Origin: Symbiodinium sp. CCMP2592
Lineage: Eukaryota > Sar > Dinophyceae > Suessiales > Symbiodiniaceae
DNA: 64,000 nt
NCBI GenBank assembly: GCA_905221615.1
Contig: CAJNDT010001000.1
Span: forward strand, 38,734-102,733
Direction: 5' to 3'
Positions 38,525 through 49,074 of the stretch are shown piece after piece. Position 1 is the stretch's first letter, and each line of letters starts with the position of its first letter. Both the position numbers and the translations under genes were made by a program. Below the pieces are notes generated by a model. That model was given only the letters and a program-made list of their open reading frames with translations. It did not search any database and was not told the origin of the DNA.

Positions 38525-41500
38525 CTAGAAGCTCTGGCTCCAGACCTCGTAGTCCCCATCGCTGACAACGGCTTCCGCCTCCCCGGTGCGGGGCGACGAG
38601 GAAAAGGGTTAGGGTTTCCTTTAAAAAGGAGCTGTAAGGGTTTCCTTCAAAAGGAAGTGCTAGGGCTCCTTTAAAGGGTACTATAAGGGTTCCACTAAGG
38701 GATCTATAGGGGTTTAGGGTTTGGGGGTTTGGGGTTTTGGGCTTTGGGTTTGGGGTTTCAGGCTTAGGGATAAGGGTTTAGGATGGTTCAGGGTTTAGGG
38801 TCTTTGGTTTTGGGTTTAGGGATTAGGTTTTTGAGCTTAGGGTTTGGGGTTGTGGGATTCGGGTTTAAGATGGTTTGGGAATTAAGGTTTAGGATGGCTT
38901 AGGGTTTAGGGCTTGGGGTTTACGGCCATCACCCAGAGAGCCCAATACCCCTTAGTTTGGAGGATACCTTAATTCGTTTTTTAAACCATAAAGAAACAAC
39001 CTATGCCCCCTAATGCTCGATTAAAGTATCGCGCTGCGGATCGGTTGGGTTTGAGTCTAGCAGAGGCTAGTTGGCCATCCAATAAAATCCCTATGGTACG
39101 GTCTGTATAATGTCTTAGGAAGTAATCCTTGTGGAACCCTTTAACGGAACCCTACTCCCTGAACCCTAAATCCTGGAACCCTTTAAACCATCCAGCCTTA
39201 AACTCCTAAACCCTTAAGCCCTAAAACCCTGAAACCCTAAACCCTACTCCCTGAACTCTAAACCCCTACTCTACTTAAAAAAGGCCACTCTGCGAGTTTC
39301 CCCCGACCTCAGCTTCGCAGCCTCCGTCCGAAACCGTCTTGCCATTCTGCTGGTCCTGACCCAAAGGGTGCTAGTGTTGATGGAAAAAAATCCTGCATGA
39401 CCTTAAGGACCCTAAACTATGGGAACTATGGTATATTCCTTATAATGGGTATTGCAGGATTTCGTCCATCAGCAGTAGGTATTGTGATGGGGGGATACTT
39501 CCCTAAGTCATAATAGTAATTCCTAGTATAGAAACCCCCCAGTCTACTATATATAGTAGAAGCCAGAAAGTTGGAACATCAGACTCCTCATGCCCTTAAG
39601 GTAAAGTATAAGGGATCCTAGCACGAATCCTCCTAAAGCCATGTTCCAACTTTCTGGCTTCTACTGTAGGTACTTTGGACCCTTTGGGTGAACAAGGGTT
39701 TGACAGAGGGCTTTCTGGGGTTCAGGGGTAAGTTTAGTTTTGGGGGTTTAGGGTTTAGGGCTTGGAGGAGTTTAGGGGCTTAGGGTTTAGGATTTGCATT
39801 GTCGGGCGTTTCGGGTTTCAGGGTTTTACGGCTAAAGATGCACTGAGGGTTTGGGGTCCCCCTTATTCCGCTGGTTATCCTGAGGGGAAACAGGAAAATA
39901 TCAACTGCCTTCGTAGTATAATGGGCATCCATGATTAGGAAAGGGCCTTCAGGTATACTTTAAAGCATAATCAAGGGTGTCCGAGGGCCAGTCGAGGGTG
40001 ATGAGAACGGTCCTCTTCGCAACTGTCCTGTATCTTCCTCTTGAGTATTCGAAGCTCTTCTTCGCATCCTGGGTTTATGGTTCAGTGCTTATGTGGGAGT
40101 TTCCGAAAATAGGGGTACCCTATTCTGGGGTCATTATAATAAGGATCCTACTATTTAGGGTACTATATTAGGGTCCCCTATTTTCGGAAACTCCCATGTA
40201 GGGGTTTAGGGTTTAGGGTCTATCATTCCGGTCTGGTTCCCGTTCCGGCAGCTGACTTCAACACTGTCATTTGGGTGATTGTCAAAATTAGGGTCCTTTT
40301 TGGGTCCCTACTATATATAGTACGGCACCTAATATTTAGGGTACCCAAAAAGGGGCCACAATTTTGACAACCACCCATTTGAAGCCTATCATCTCTTGGC
40401 GCAGCGGAGGAGGAGAGAAAAGGACATGGCCTAAACCCCAAACCCCTAAGAAAAAGAGAGAGAGAGAGAGAGACAGACAGAGAGATTTGCAGAGAGAGGG
40501 AGAGGGAGAGGGAGAGGGAGAGGGAGAGGGAGAGGGAGAGGGAGAGGGAGAGGGAGAGGGAGAGGGAGAGGAAGGGTAGGAGAGGGAGGGTAGGAGAGGG
40601 AGGGTAGGAAAAGACCAAGGATGAACATGATCGGACCAGTTTACGAATGCAGCTGTAAACCCTAAACCTTAACAAACCCTAAAACCGTAGACCCAGAAAC
40701 CGAAAACCCTAAACCCTATAAAACCTAAACCCCTAAAGTGCCAAGGCACGAGAGGGGTCGGGTTCCAAGAAGCTGCCTACTGACTCTCTCTCGGCGGTGC
40801 CTGGATGCACAGCCAGGACTACATGGGTAGTTCTAAGGTTTAGTGCTGGGGTTTAGGGGTTGAGGGTTTAGAGGTTTAGGGTTTGGGGGCTTGAGGTTTA
40901 GGTATATGGGTAGTTTTCTAAAGTCGGGTACCTTTTTCGAGGTCCTTTTTATGAAGGTGCCGTACTCTTCGGGGCAGCTGAAACAGGGCCCTAATTTACA
41001 GAGCTACCCACATCGTTTCAAGCAGTTTCCGGACCATACACTGAAATTTTAGTTTCAGGTTTGGGGTGTTGCGTTCAGCGCGGAAACATCTGCAGAAATG
41101 AAACACATAAGGTCTTAGGGTTTTCGGTTTACTAGAGGCGCCTGAATCGTTGGAATAATTAGGATTTTGGGCCCCGTGATACTCTCATTATACTAAGGAG
41201 CCCCCACAATAGTATAGGTAATCATCAAGGCGCCTATATTAGGGGTTTGGGGGGTATAGGGTGACATAGGGCCCCAAAAAAGCACATAAGCAAAAATAAG
41301 GATAGGGAAATCCCATATAAATCCCCTTATAATGAAGCCCAATAAGGAAGGGATATCCCTGTAAAATGCTTATGCTTATGTGCTTTTGGGGGTCCCTAGG
41401 CAAGGTTGCGCAAAGGGAATCTTAGCGGCTCGGAAACTCAAAACGTCGACGTCTGGGAAAATCCCCCGCCCCCAGAGCAATAACGAGAAAAGCAACCCGG

Positions 41501-41620
41501 ACCCCCCCCCCCTCTAAAGGGCCCTTTAATGGAGCCCTTATGGCCCTTAATTGTGGGTATTTGGGGTATGTTAGAGGGGTGCAGTAGTTGGGGGTACCCC
41601 GAGTCTCGATTCCGAGTCAC
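38525..41620 (-). CDS. Candidate 5' exons of the Sel1-repeat gene
   Basis: Islands of protein-like sequence stand out on the minus strand between repeats. They are about 41452-41390 (after TTTTCCCAG), 41092-41007 (after ATTTCTGCAG; contains NTPNLKLKFQCMVRKLLET), 40825-40740 (VHPGTAERESVGSFLEPD), 40660-40610 (CIRKLVRSCSSLVF), 40435-40377 plus 40268-40223 (joined across a palindromic element with a CAAATG edge repeat), 40061-39975 (SFEYSRGRYRTVAKRTVLI), 39350-39295 (DQQNGKTVSDGGCEAEVGG) and about 38600-38525. Several have consensus acceptors. Phases between them were not all resolved, so membership in one gene is inferred from strand, order and the absence of another start or stop. Confidence 0.5.
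39374..39470. mobile_element. Palindromic element, ATCCTGCAT...ATGCAGGAT type
   Basis: GTTGATGGAAAAAAATCCTG mirrors CAGGATTTCGTCCATCAGC. The better preserved copy is at 49075-49173. Confidence 0.75.
39554..39668. mobile_element. MITE-3 copy (TIR AGAAGCCAGAAAGTTGGAAC)
   Basis: TAGTAGAAGCCAGAAAGTTG mirrors CAACTTTCTGGCTTCTACTG. The stem ends are perfect. Other copies are at 49917-50032, 50090-50203 and, diverged, 51701-51821. Confidence 0.88.
40095..40195. mobile_element. MITE-2 copy, nearly perfect palindrome
   Basis: GGGAGTTTCCGAAAATAGGG mirrors CCCTATTTTCGGAAACTCCC. Confidence 0.9.
40274..40375. mobile_element. Palindromic element with 6-bp CATTTG direct repeat
   Basis: GGTGATTGTCAAAATTAGGG mirrors GGCCACAATTTTGACAACC. 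CATTTG flanks it on both sides (40268-40273 and 40376-40381), as a target duplication would. On the minus strand it separates coding-like pieces that rejoin through CAAATG. A half copy lies at 43472-43528. Confidence 0.8.
40455..40610. repeat. (GA)n / (GGGAGA)n microsatellite
   Basis: GA dinucleotides followed by about fifteen GGGAGA hexamers and a GGGTAGGAGA tail. Confidence 0.95.
41136..41244. mobile_element. Palindromic element, GAGGCGCCT...AAGGCGCCT ends
   Basis: A diverged member of a family also seen at 44570-44673 and 49416-49514 (GGCCTTAATAATTAGAATAG / TAATTATTTAGGCC) with a TTATACTATA core. Fragments lie at 35656-35725 and 41741-41825. Confidence 0.65.
41270..41399. mobile_element. 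Palindromic element, AAAAGCACATAAGC ends
   Basis: GGGCCCCAAAAAAGCACATA mirrors TATGTGCTTTTGGGGGTCCC. Inner parts (GGGATA...TATCCC) also pair. Confidence 0.8.
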
Positions 41621-41705
41621 CTCTTCGTAAGCCGATGACGCGGTGGCTGCTGACAAAGAGCAGCAGCGATATGAAGACCACCATGGCACTGATAGTGCCA
41701 GACAT
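41621..41705 (-). CDS. First exon with a signal peptide, likely start of the Sel1-repeat gene
   Basis: ATG at 41705 opens 28 codons plus one base, ending at CGAAGAG followed by GTGACT. The peptide has a short polar start and a hydrophobic core (MVVFISLLLFVSS), typical of a secretory signal peptide. An acceptor at 41453 (TTTTCCCAG) continues the frame in phase. No other start lies between here and the Sel1 exons on this strand, so I infer it is the 5' end of that gene, making the product secreted or lumenal. Confidence 0.5.
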
Positions 41706-42969
41706 ATGAACAGATCACATTTGACAAACAGAGTGCTTGAGGCTAAATTGCTTCGGAGCATTATACTATAGTCATATAAGGACCCCCCAAAAAATAGTAT
41801 AGGTAGTTGTTTAAGCCCCGATAGTAAATTGCTTGCCAAGCAGATCGCAAGAGGTCCAACCCTGCAAATCTGTCTGCTGACTAACCCTCGCGTCACTACC
41901 CACATTTGGATGATGCTTGTCATGTTCAACGCATGAACTTTCAATAACCGTATCAATAACAATACTCCGTAAATACTGATGTATCGCCTACAGTTGATTA
42001 CTACGATGTTAGCATATTCCAGGGGGCTGAACAACCTTATTGAATGCTCTTGCCTTTCTCACTAACAGTATGGGGGCAACGGCAAAGGTGATGAGGATGA
42101 TGCTGTTGTTGCTCATGAAGATGCTGGTGTTGGTGGTATGATGACTGCTGCTGTTGTTGCGGATGGCACCTGTCAGTATAAACGGAGCTGGACAAGCAAG
42201 CACACTCTTGGATGGATAGGCAGATGAACGGAGAGTGGTACACGTGCGTAGATAACGATAACGGGTGCGAGAGATGGAAACGAAACACACCGGCATCAGA
42301 TGTCATCCGGGAGATAGTGCATTGACAAGCGAGCGTAGGGAAAACGCCAACGAGAAGACGCATCTAAGCCGAGAGACGGGAAGAAAGGCACAACTAGATC
42401 GACGAATAGAAAGGGATAGACATGTGGACATATGTGACCTGGAAAAGTTTGGGAACAACATCTCTGCAAGCAGCTTCGCGGAACCCTTCACCTACCACCC
42501 TACAACCTACTAGACCCGAGTACACCCCAAGCTCGGAAACCTTAGATGTCACAAGCCTGCTGCCAAAGGTGCAAAAGTTGTAGAAAGCCGCTTCCAATCC
42601 TGGGGTGTTGTTTGTCTGCTACGGTTCGTTCGAGTTTGTTCATAGAGATAGACATGTGTACTCCATTTTGCGTCCTACTGCGCGAAAGCATAAAGCATGA
42701 AGAGCTTCTCAGATCAGGCGAAAATACCAGCCTTTTAGCACAAAACCCTCAATGAACAAATGTAGCTTTTGATCATTACAATAGGATGCTTGGGGTGTTT
42801 GGGCATAACATTATCAGTATGGCTGGGGACTATATGGGAACATGTCTGTGATTCTGCGACCCGCTATGCTACACCCTAACCCTGTTTCCGATTAGCCTAG
42901 AAGCCCCGCGAGCCCCCCCCCATATGCCCTGTAATTCTTGAAGGGCAAGCCCTACAAACACGACACCCT

Positions 42970-42990
42970 AAACCGTGCATGAATATACGT

Positions 42991-43034
<44 letters not shown>

Positions 43035-43240
43035 GTCTTTATGTGTCTATATACTTACGCAAATAAACATGCACATAATTCACATTTCTATACTTAATAT
43101 CCATGCACATGTTGTGTATATACATACATGTTATATGGATATTTCTCTCTCTCTATATATATATATGCATGTCTATACAAATGCATGCATAAGTACATAT
43201 ACATACAGACATACATACCTACGTACGTACGTTGATACAT
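42970..43240. repeat. TA / TACA compound microsatellite
   Basis: A run of TA dinucleotides at 42993-43028, then loosely repeated ATACATAC and TATA segments. Confidence 0.85.
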
Positions 43241-43587
43241 ACCCTAAACCCCTACATCCCTGAAACGCTAGACCCTAAGTCCCTAAAGCCCCAAAGCCCT
43301 AAATCCCTAAATGCCCAAAACCCTACATCCCTAGAGCCCCAAAGCCCTAAATCCCTAAAGACCCAAAACCCTAAATTCCTAGAGCCCCCAAAACCCTAAA
43401 TCCCTGAAGCCCCCAAAACCTACCCTGCCCTAAATCCCTGAATCCCTTAAGCCCTAAATCCTGCGAATCTAATACGGCACCTAATATTTAGGGTACCAAA
43501 ACAGGGACCCCAATTTTGACAACTACCCACATACCCATGGCAAGAGTCCGTCGCTATCCCGAATATGGAATTTAAAGGGGCCCTACA

Positions 43588-43690
43588 AAAAAGTCGGCCT
43601 TGGTAGACTCAGGTGCCCTGCAAGCCAAGAATCCGTCGCTGTCACTCGGGGCCAAGATGGCCTTGGCTTTCTCGATCTCTCCTCGGCATC
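43588..43690 (-). CDS. Candidate exon, EIEKAKAILAPSDSDGFLAC
   Basis: An open minus-strand island with globular composition containing DSDGFLA, similar to half an EF-hand loop. A related DSDGLLPW string lies next to it at 43536-43566, suggesting an exon or partial-exon duplication. Splice sites are not resolved. Confidence 0.35.
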
Positions 43691-44086
43691 AGAAGTGGAC
43701 CGGTCTTTGGGATTCAGGATTTAGGGCTCTTGGGGTTTTGGGCTTTATAGGGCTTTAGGACTTCAAGATATTATTAAGGTTTATAAGAATTTAGGATATT
43801 AGGGTTTTAGGATTTTAGGATATTAGGGGTTTATGGTGTGTGTAGGGGTCTACGACATTAGGGTTCTAGGGCATAGGGATGTTTAGGGTCTGAGGGTTGA
43901 GAGTTCGGGGGTTTAGGATATGTAGAATACGGATTTACGGGTGTTTAATAATTTAAGGTTTCTGTAACTGTTCCAGAATTGTCTCAAGGGTTTGTGAGGG
44001 TTATGTGATAGGGACCTTGCAATACATGGAACAGGATGCTATGATACGGGTTCCTTCATTTCCTTCTCCATGGATTCTATAAATGG

Positions 44087-44345
44087 TTACGAGAAAGGAT
44101 CTATAATCATCATGTAGGAGCCTGAAGTATTAGAAAAGGGTGGCCGTAGTAGAGTCATGAACAGGAATGCCTGAAGAATTGTGTTGGTAAATCTGTGACG
44201 CTGTGCAGACAACACCTTTACGATTAAGGCTCCAAGTGAAGGTAGATAGCATCTGCTTTGGGATCTCCTGATCAATACACCCCTCTGCCCCGAGGAACAC
44301 AGCAAGCAAATTGGAAAAAGAGTCATCCTCTTTAGAGTTTAAGTC
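44087..44345 (-). CDS. Candidate coding island, unknown
   Basis: A repeat-free stretch with two open minus-strand frames. The frame starting EDDSFSNLLAVFLGAEG and ending at TAA near 44130 looks protein-like. It could be a terminal exon or a relic of a transposon gene. No family is recognised. Confidence 0.25.
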
Positions 44346-44569
44346 GATGAATAGAATCTACTGTGGGCGATTTGCAGCCCCAGGTACTAGGAGTGCCCTT
44401 GGGGGTCAGGGTTTTAAGCAAGGTAGCTTTTGTTATATACACTTAAAACCCAATAAAAGTGCTTATAACCCCAATTAAGGTACTTGTAACCAAAGAAGGA
44501 GCTCCGCGAACGAGGGGAATGTTTAGGGCTTACAGGTTTTGAACCCTGATGCCTAACAGCTAATTTAGG

Positions 44570-44673
44570 GGGCCTTAATAATTAGAATAGGGTTTCTGAG
44601 CCCATTATACTATAACTATAGTAAGGAACCCCCCCAAAATCGTATTGGTAATTATTTAGGCCCCTATCTTACC
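44570..44673. mobile_element. Palindromic element, GGGGGCCTTAATAATTAGAA ends
   Basis: Mirror right end GGTAATTATTTAGGCCCC. Same family as 49416-49514 and, diverged, 41136-41244. Confidence 0.75.
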
Positions 44674-45477
44674 TAGAACCCCGGGCCAGCAACTAACCCA
44701 CAAGGCGCAATCCAACAACCCTAAAGCTTGAAGAGGGTCTCACCTCGTGGTCTACGGAACATCTTGATTCGGGGAGAGGTGGAACTTTGAACTTTGAACA
44801 CTAAACCCTGCAACCTCAACTGAAACACCACGGTCACAAAGCCAAGCCGTGAGAACCCCTACGAAGCCTCAAAAGCTCCTGCTACAGAACCCAGTCCCCA
44901 GAGGCTCCAATATCCCTTAATTAAGGAATATACCTTAAATTAGAATAGGATCCTTTATATGATTTAAGGAATATTCGAATATTCCTTAAATAAGGGATAT
45001 TGGATCTAAAACAACTCACCAAAAATCCTAAACCCTGAACCCCAAGTTTACGGGTTTAGGGTTTAAGGGTTTAAAGTTTGGGGGTTCAGGGTTTAGGGTT
45101 TAGAACCCTAGACCCTAGACTGAACCCTAAACTGTATACCCTAAACCCTAATCCCTTAAAGGACCCCTTAGAAGGATCCCTTATAGGGAGCCCTTATAAG
45201 GATCCCCTTAAAGGAACCCCCAAAAGCCCCAAGCGTTGCCTCCCGGCGGCTGCCCCACGCGCTCTCCACCCTAAACCATAAACCGTAGAACCAAACACCT
45301 AAACCGTTGACCCTGAACCCTGCACCCTGAACCCCAAACCCTAGACCCTAAACCCCTTGTAGAAACCCTATAGACCCCTAAAACGGGACCCTTAAAGGAA
45401 CCCAAACTAACTACCCCTTAACCGTAACCCCAGACCCGAAACCTAAACCCAGAACCCTAAACCTTGGAGACCTCAAA

Positions 45478-45566
45478 AGGTGGGATGAAGGTAGGTAGGA
45501 GTAAGGATCCCTTGTCATTATAAGGACTCTTCTGTGAGAATATCCCACCTACCTTCATCTCACCTT
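45478..45566. mobile_element. Palindromic element, AAAGGTGGGATGAAGGTAGG ends
   Basis: Left end AAAGGTGGGATGAAGGTAGG; right end CCTACCTTCATCTCACCTTT. About 90 bp. Confidence 0.75.
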
Positions 45567-45825
45567 TGGAGCCCTTTGAAAACCCTAAACCCAGAATCCT
45601 AAACCCTAAACCCTCTATAGAACCCTTATAGATCCCTTCAAGGATACCTTGAAAGGTACCCCTAACTTTCCCCCCTAAACCAGTCGGCCCCACCCTTGTC
45701 CCAGTAGAAATAATAGACAGAGCCCTATACCTATATCCCTTAATAGGAATTATGTAAGAAGGTCTACTAGCCGGTCTGTTTATTCTTTTGGGGGAACCTT
45801 GAAAAAGGACAAGGCTGGTCCCGGC

Positions 45826-45913
45826 TGGCGGCGGTTGCCAACTCCGCTCTTGACCCAGCTGGCGAACTCATCAAAGGAGACATTTCCATCCCCGGAGGCG
45901 TCCAGGCTCACAC
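45826..45913 (-). CDS. Exon with a canonical EF-hand calcium-binding loop
   Basis: After a TTTGAG acceptor the frame reads VSLDASGDGNVSFDEFASWV. The twelve-residue loop has Asp, Ser, Asp, Gly, Asn, Val, Ser and Glu at positions 1, 3, 5, 6, 7, 8, 9 and 12, as in functional EF-hands, and the following helix starts FASWVKS. It is presumably one exon of a calcium-sensing protein together with 48711-48788. The rest of the protein is not assembled. Confidence 0.6.
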
Positions 45914-45939
45914 CTCAAAGGCATGTGGGCTTCCTTTAA

Positions 45940-46620
45940 GGGTCCCTCTAAAGGGATCTATAGGGATTCGAAAAGGAGTTTACGGTTTAGGTAGTTTGGG
46001 TTCCTTTAAGGGTCCCTCTAAAGGGATCTATAGGGATTCTATAAGGGGTTTACGGTTTAGGTAGTTTGGGTTCCTTTAAGGGTCCCTGTAAAGGGATCTA
46101 TAGGGATTATGTACGACGTTTACGGTTTAGGGTCTAAAGTTTAAGGGGTATCTTGGGTTCCTTTAAGCGTCCCTTTACTATAGGGATTCTATGAGGGGTT
46201 TACGGTTTAGGTAGTTTGGGTTCGAGGGGTTTACGGTTTAGGTAGTTTGGGTTCCTTTAAGGGCCCCTTTAAATGGATCTATAGGGATTCTAGGAGGGGT
46301 TTACGGTTTAGGGTCTAGAGTTTAAGGGATAGTTTGGGTTCCTTGAAGGGTCCCTTTAAAGGGATGTATAGGGATTCTAAAAGGAGTTTACGGTTTAGGT
46401 ATGTGGGGTTCCTTTAAGGGTCCCGAAAAAGGGATCCATAGGGATTCTATAAGAGGTTTACGGTTCAGGGTCTAGGGTTTAAGGGGTAGTTTGGGTTCGT
46501 TTAAGGGTCCCTTTAAAGTGATCTATAGGGATTCTACAAGGGGTTGAGGGTTTAGGGTTTAAGGGGTAGTTTGGGTTCCTTTAAGGGTTCCTTTAAAGGT
46601 ATCCATAGGGATTCCATAAG
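45940..46620. repeat. Tandem repeat, about 75-95 bp unit
   Basis: Seven to eight units of GTTTACGGTTTAGGTAGTTT plus GGGTTCCTTTAAGGGTCCCT and AAAGGGATCTATAGGGATTC. Each unit contains a TTTAAGGGTCCCTTTAAA palindrome, so the array may have grown from one TTTAGGG/MITE hybrid. Confidence 0.9.
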
Positions 46621-46768
46621 GGTATAAGAGTTGAGGAATCTTCGTGCAGGCAGGACAAAACCCTGAATTTTCCAGAAAAGCAGTACACTTTCATGAGTTC
46701 TACAGATTTTGGAAATGCTAGTGGCCCTAAACCCTAAACCCTAAGCCGCTAAACCCTAAACCCTATTG

Positions 46769-47014
46769 CAGGATCCCTGTCTGTGAGCAGAATGACAGGT
46801 GGAAGCTCAACGAAACGGCTAATAGGCTTAGGGGCAGAGGTGTTCGCTTCTCAGAACCCATGACGGTAGACAAACCGTAAGGCTCTAAGGACTCATATTT
46901 TGAGGCTTTCTGGCCTAAAGACCATGTTATGCGAGGCTTTGGGGCTATTTTGATCCCTAGGGAAAGGAACATGCTCTTAGACAACATACGTATCTTCAAC
47001 TATACTAAGAGTTG
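46769..47014 (+). pseudogene. Decayed coding sequence with one internal stop, unknown
   Basis: After a CTATTGCAG acceptor-like site the plus strand reads VCEQNDRWKLNETANRLRG, one TAA at 46870, then in the same frame SYFEAFWPKDHVMRGFGAIL and on to a TGA at 47012. Composition is strongly protein-like on both sides of the stop. An overlapping 78-codon minus-strand frame is also open. It may be a broken gene or a captured fragment; no family is recognised. Confidence 0.35.
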
Positions 47015-47074
47015 ACCAGGCTTGCCTTCTCTTCGCATCACATCACATACAAGATCCATGCATACACACAGATT

Positions 47075-47215
47075 TACACATACATACATACATACATGCA
47101 TACTTACATACATACATACATACATACGTACATACATACATGCATGCATGCATGCATACATACATACATACATGCATGCATGAATACATACATACATACA
47201 TACATACAGCCATGC
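47075..47215. repeat. (CATA)n / (CATG)n microsatellite
   Basis: CATACATA tetramers interrupted by CATGCATG, continuing again at 47360-47410. Confidence 0.95.
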
Positions 47216-47345
47216 TATGTCATGCCATGCCATGCCATGCCCTGCCCTGCCCTGCCCTGCCATGTCCTGCCATCCCACGCAATCCCATGCCATGCCAAGC
47301 CATGCCACGCCATGCCATCCCATGCCATGCCATGCCATACCGTGC
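47215..47345. repeat. CATGC pentamer array
   Basis: About 25 copies of CATGC with variants CCTGC, CATCC and CACGC. Frames through it are repeat peptides. Confidence 0.95.
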
Positions 47346-47613
47346 CATACCATACGCGATATCGTACATACATACATACATACATACATACATACACTAC
47401 ATACATACATGCTTACTTACTTAATTATGTACATGCCACATACCTGCGTACATTCCGACATACCTATGCACATACATGAGTACATACCTACCTCATACCC
47501 ACCTCCACACCAGGGCACACACAGCTGCATACATACCTTCATGAATCATACCTCTAAACCTTATATGCACCAAAAGTCAAACCCAAAACCCCAAACCCCA
47601 GACCTGAACCGCC

Positions 47614-47720
47614 CTAGTGCCATTGCTGAGCCCGCAGCAGACGTTTCGCACCTCCTCGGTCGTCAAGGAGCCCAAGTTTTGCAAAGCCTTGGACAGCTCC
47701 TTGCGTATCCAAGTGTGCTG
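47614..47720 (-). CDS. Candidate exon, helical
   Basis: The minus strand reads WIRKELSKALQNLGSLTTEE followed by VRNVCCGLSNGTR, an amphipathic helical composition. It lies between the two EF-hand exons and on the same strand, so it probably belongs to the same gene. A second open frame overlaps. Confidence 0.45.
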
Positions 47721-48487
47721 ACTTTATATTGGAAAAGGTTCTTTTACCAATTATTGGGGTTCTCTCCAACAGCCCGCACTTAATCAAATTGCCGAATTTT
47801 GCAGTGTCCCTAGCTAAATGCTTGTTGAGGCTTCTTTCCACACTGCAAGTGGTCAGACTTAAATTACACCTCACACGCTAAACCCTAAACTTTGAACCCT
47901 AAACGCTGACCCCGAAAAACCTTACATCCTGAACGATTTCGGTCGAAGACACCATCATTGGGGATTAGGGCTTCGGATTCGTTGTTTTTGCGACGACTTA
48001 AGGTCGCTGGGCCGTCCTTGGAATTAAGGCTTCAGGGTTTCGGGTGAGGGAAACACAGGTGGGAACAAACAAGCTCTACAACCATACTTGAAACTAACAT
48101 TTACACGACCCAACGTGGCAGTATCTTCCTAGGTCCGACAGCCTTAATCTTACGTTCCCGAGAACTCATTGGCAGCGAAAGCTAAAACTTTCAGAAACGT
48201 CTGAAAGCCCAACAGCCGACAAGTAACAGGGACCCCTGTCGGAGAACTACACAAACCCTCAAACCCAAAACCCAAACCCCTAAACCCTTAAACCCTAAAA
48301 CCCACGACCCATCCAAAGGGAAGCAAAGCCAAACGCCTTGAAGCTCCCCGAATCGAGACCATAACCCGCAAACGACACAAAACACATAAGACGCACCCAA
48401 AAGCCCTGCAGCTCAAAAGGCTTTGGGGGATCTTAGATACTTGGGCTTAGAGCTCCAAAATAAGATTCCATCAGAATCCTGCTCCTG

Positions 48488-48576
48488 AGCTAGCCAAAGC
48501 CCTAGTAAGGCATCATCTGCCAAAGAAATTGGCTTCGGCTTGACATTCGAAGGCGACCTCGATCTGGGCTATGAGA
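48488..48576 (-). CDS. Candidate exon, LIAQIEVAFECQAEANFFG
   Basis: A short protein-like island between telomere-like blocks on the same strand as the EF-hand exons. Boundaries unresolved. Confidence 0.3.
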
Positions 48577-48710
48577 CATTTCGGGTTTAGGGATTAGGGT
48601 TTGTGACGGCTCTTACTTTGATGCAACGGTTTAGGGTTTAGGGTTTCACTACCATCGAGGCAGCAGGTTCTCTAAACCCTAAGTTTCACTAAACCCTAAA
48701 CCCTAAGTGT

Positions 48711-48788
48711 CAGGGAGTCCTTCATGTCGAGAAATCCCTCGCCATCCGTGTCATACTTGTTAAACGTCTGCCTCACGACAGCTCGAGG
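48711..48788 (-). CDS. Exon with an EF-hand loop
   Basis: After CCCTTAG the frame reads PRAVVRQTFNKYDTDGEGFL then DMKDSL. The loop DTDGEGFLDMKD has Asp at 1, Thr at 2, Asp at 3, Glu at 5, Gly at 6 and Asp instead of Glu at 12, preceded by a proper entering helix (VRQTFNKY). It probably belongs to the same calcium-binding protein as 45826-45913. Confidence 0.6.
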
Positions 48789-48963
48789 CTAAGGGATAAA
48801 AAGGGTAGTTAACATTTAGGGCTTGAGGTCTAGGGGTTTATAAGGGCTTGAGCTTCTAGCCCACTGCAAGTGCAGTAAGGGGACAAAGAGCCAGAGGATT
48901 TCAGGATCTAGGGTTTCAATTCAGGACTTGTTTGAGCGGAGGCAGGTCTGGCTTCCTTTAAAC

Positions 48964-49073
48964 TAGGATGCCCGGTAACCTGGGAATAAAAAGGGCTCCC
49001 TTTTTGGTATTGGGTAACTTTATAAGGGACCTAGGACTACAGAAAGGGAACAAGGGTATTACCGGGCATCCTA
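48964..49073. mobile_element. MITE-4 copy (TIR TAGGATGCCCGGTAACC)
   Basis: TAGGATGCCCGGTAACCTGG at the left, TATTACCGGGCATCCTA at the right. A second copy is at 51369-51474. Confidence 0.85.
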
Positions 49074-49074
49074 C

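Noticed and set aside
45940-46620. CRISPR-like array
   Set aside because: Repeat and spacer are both imperfect copies of one unit, length varies, and the setting is eukaryotic.
47000-47783. Cys/His/Met repeat frames at the CATGC array
   Set aside because: Pentamer repeats read in frame; only the end near 47620 has exon-like sequence and it is better read in another frame.
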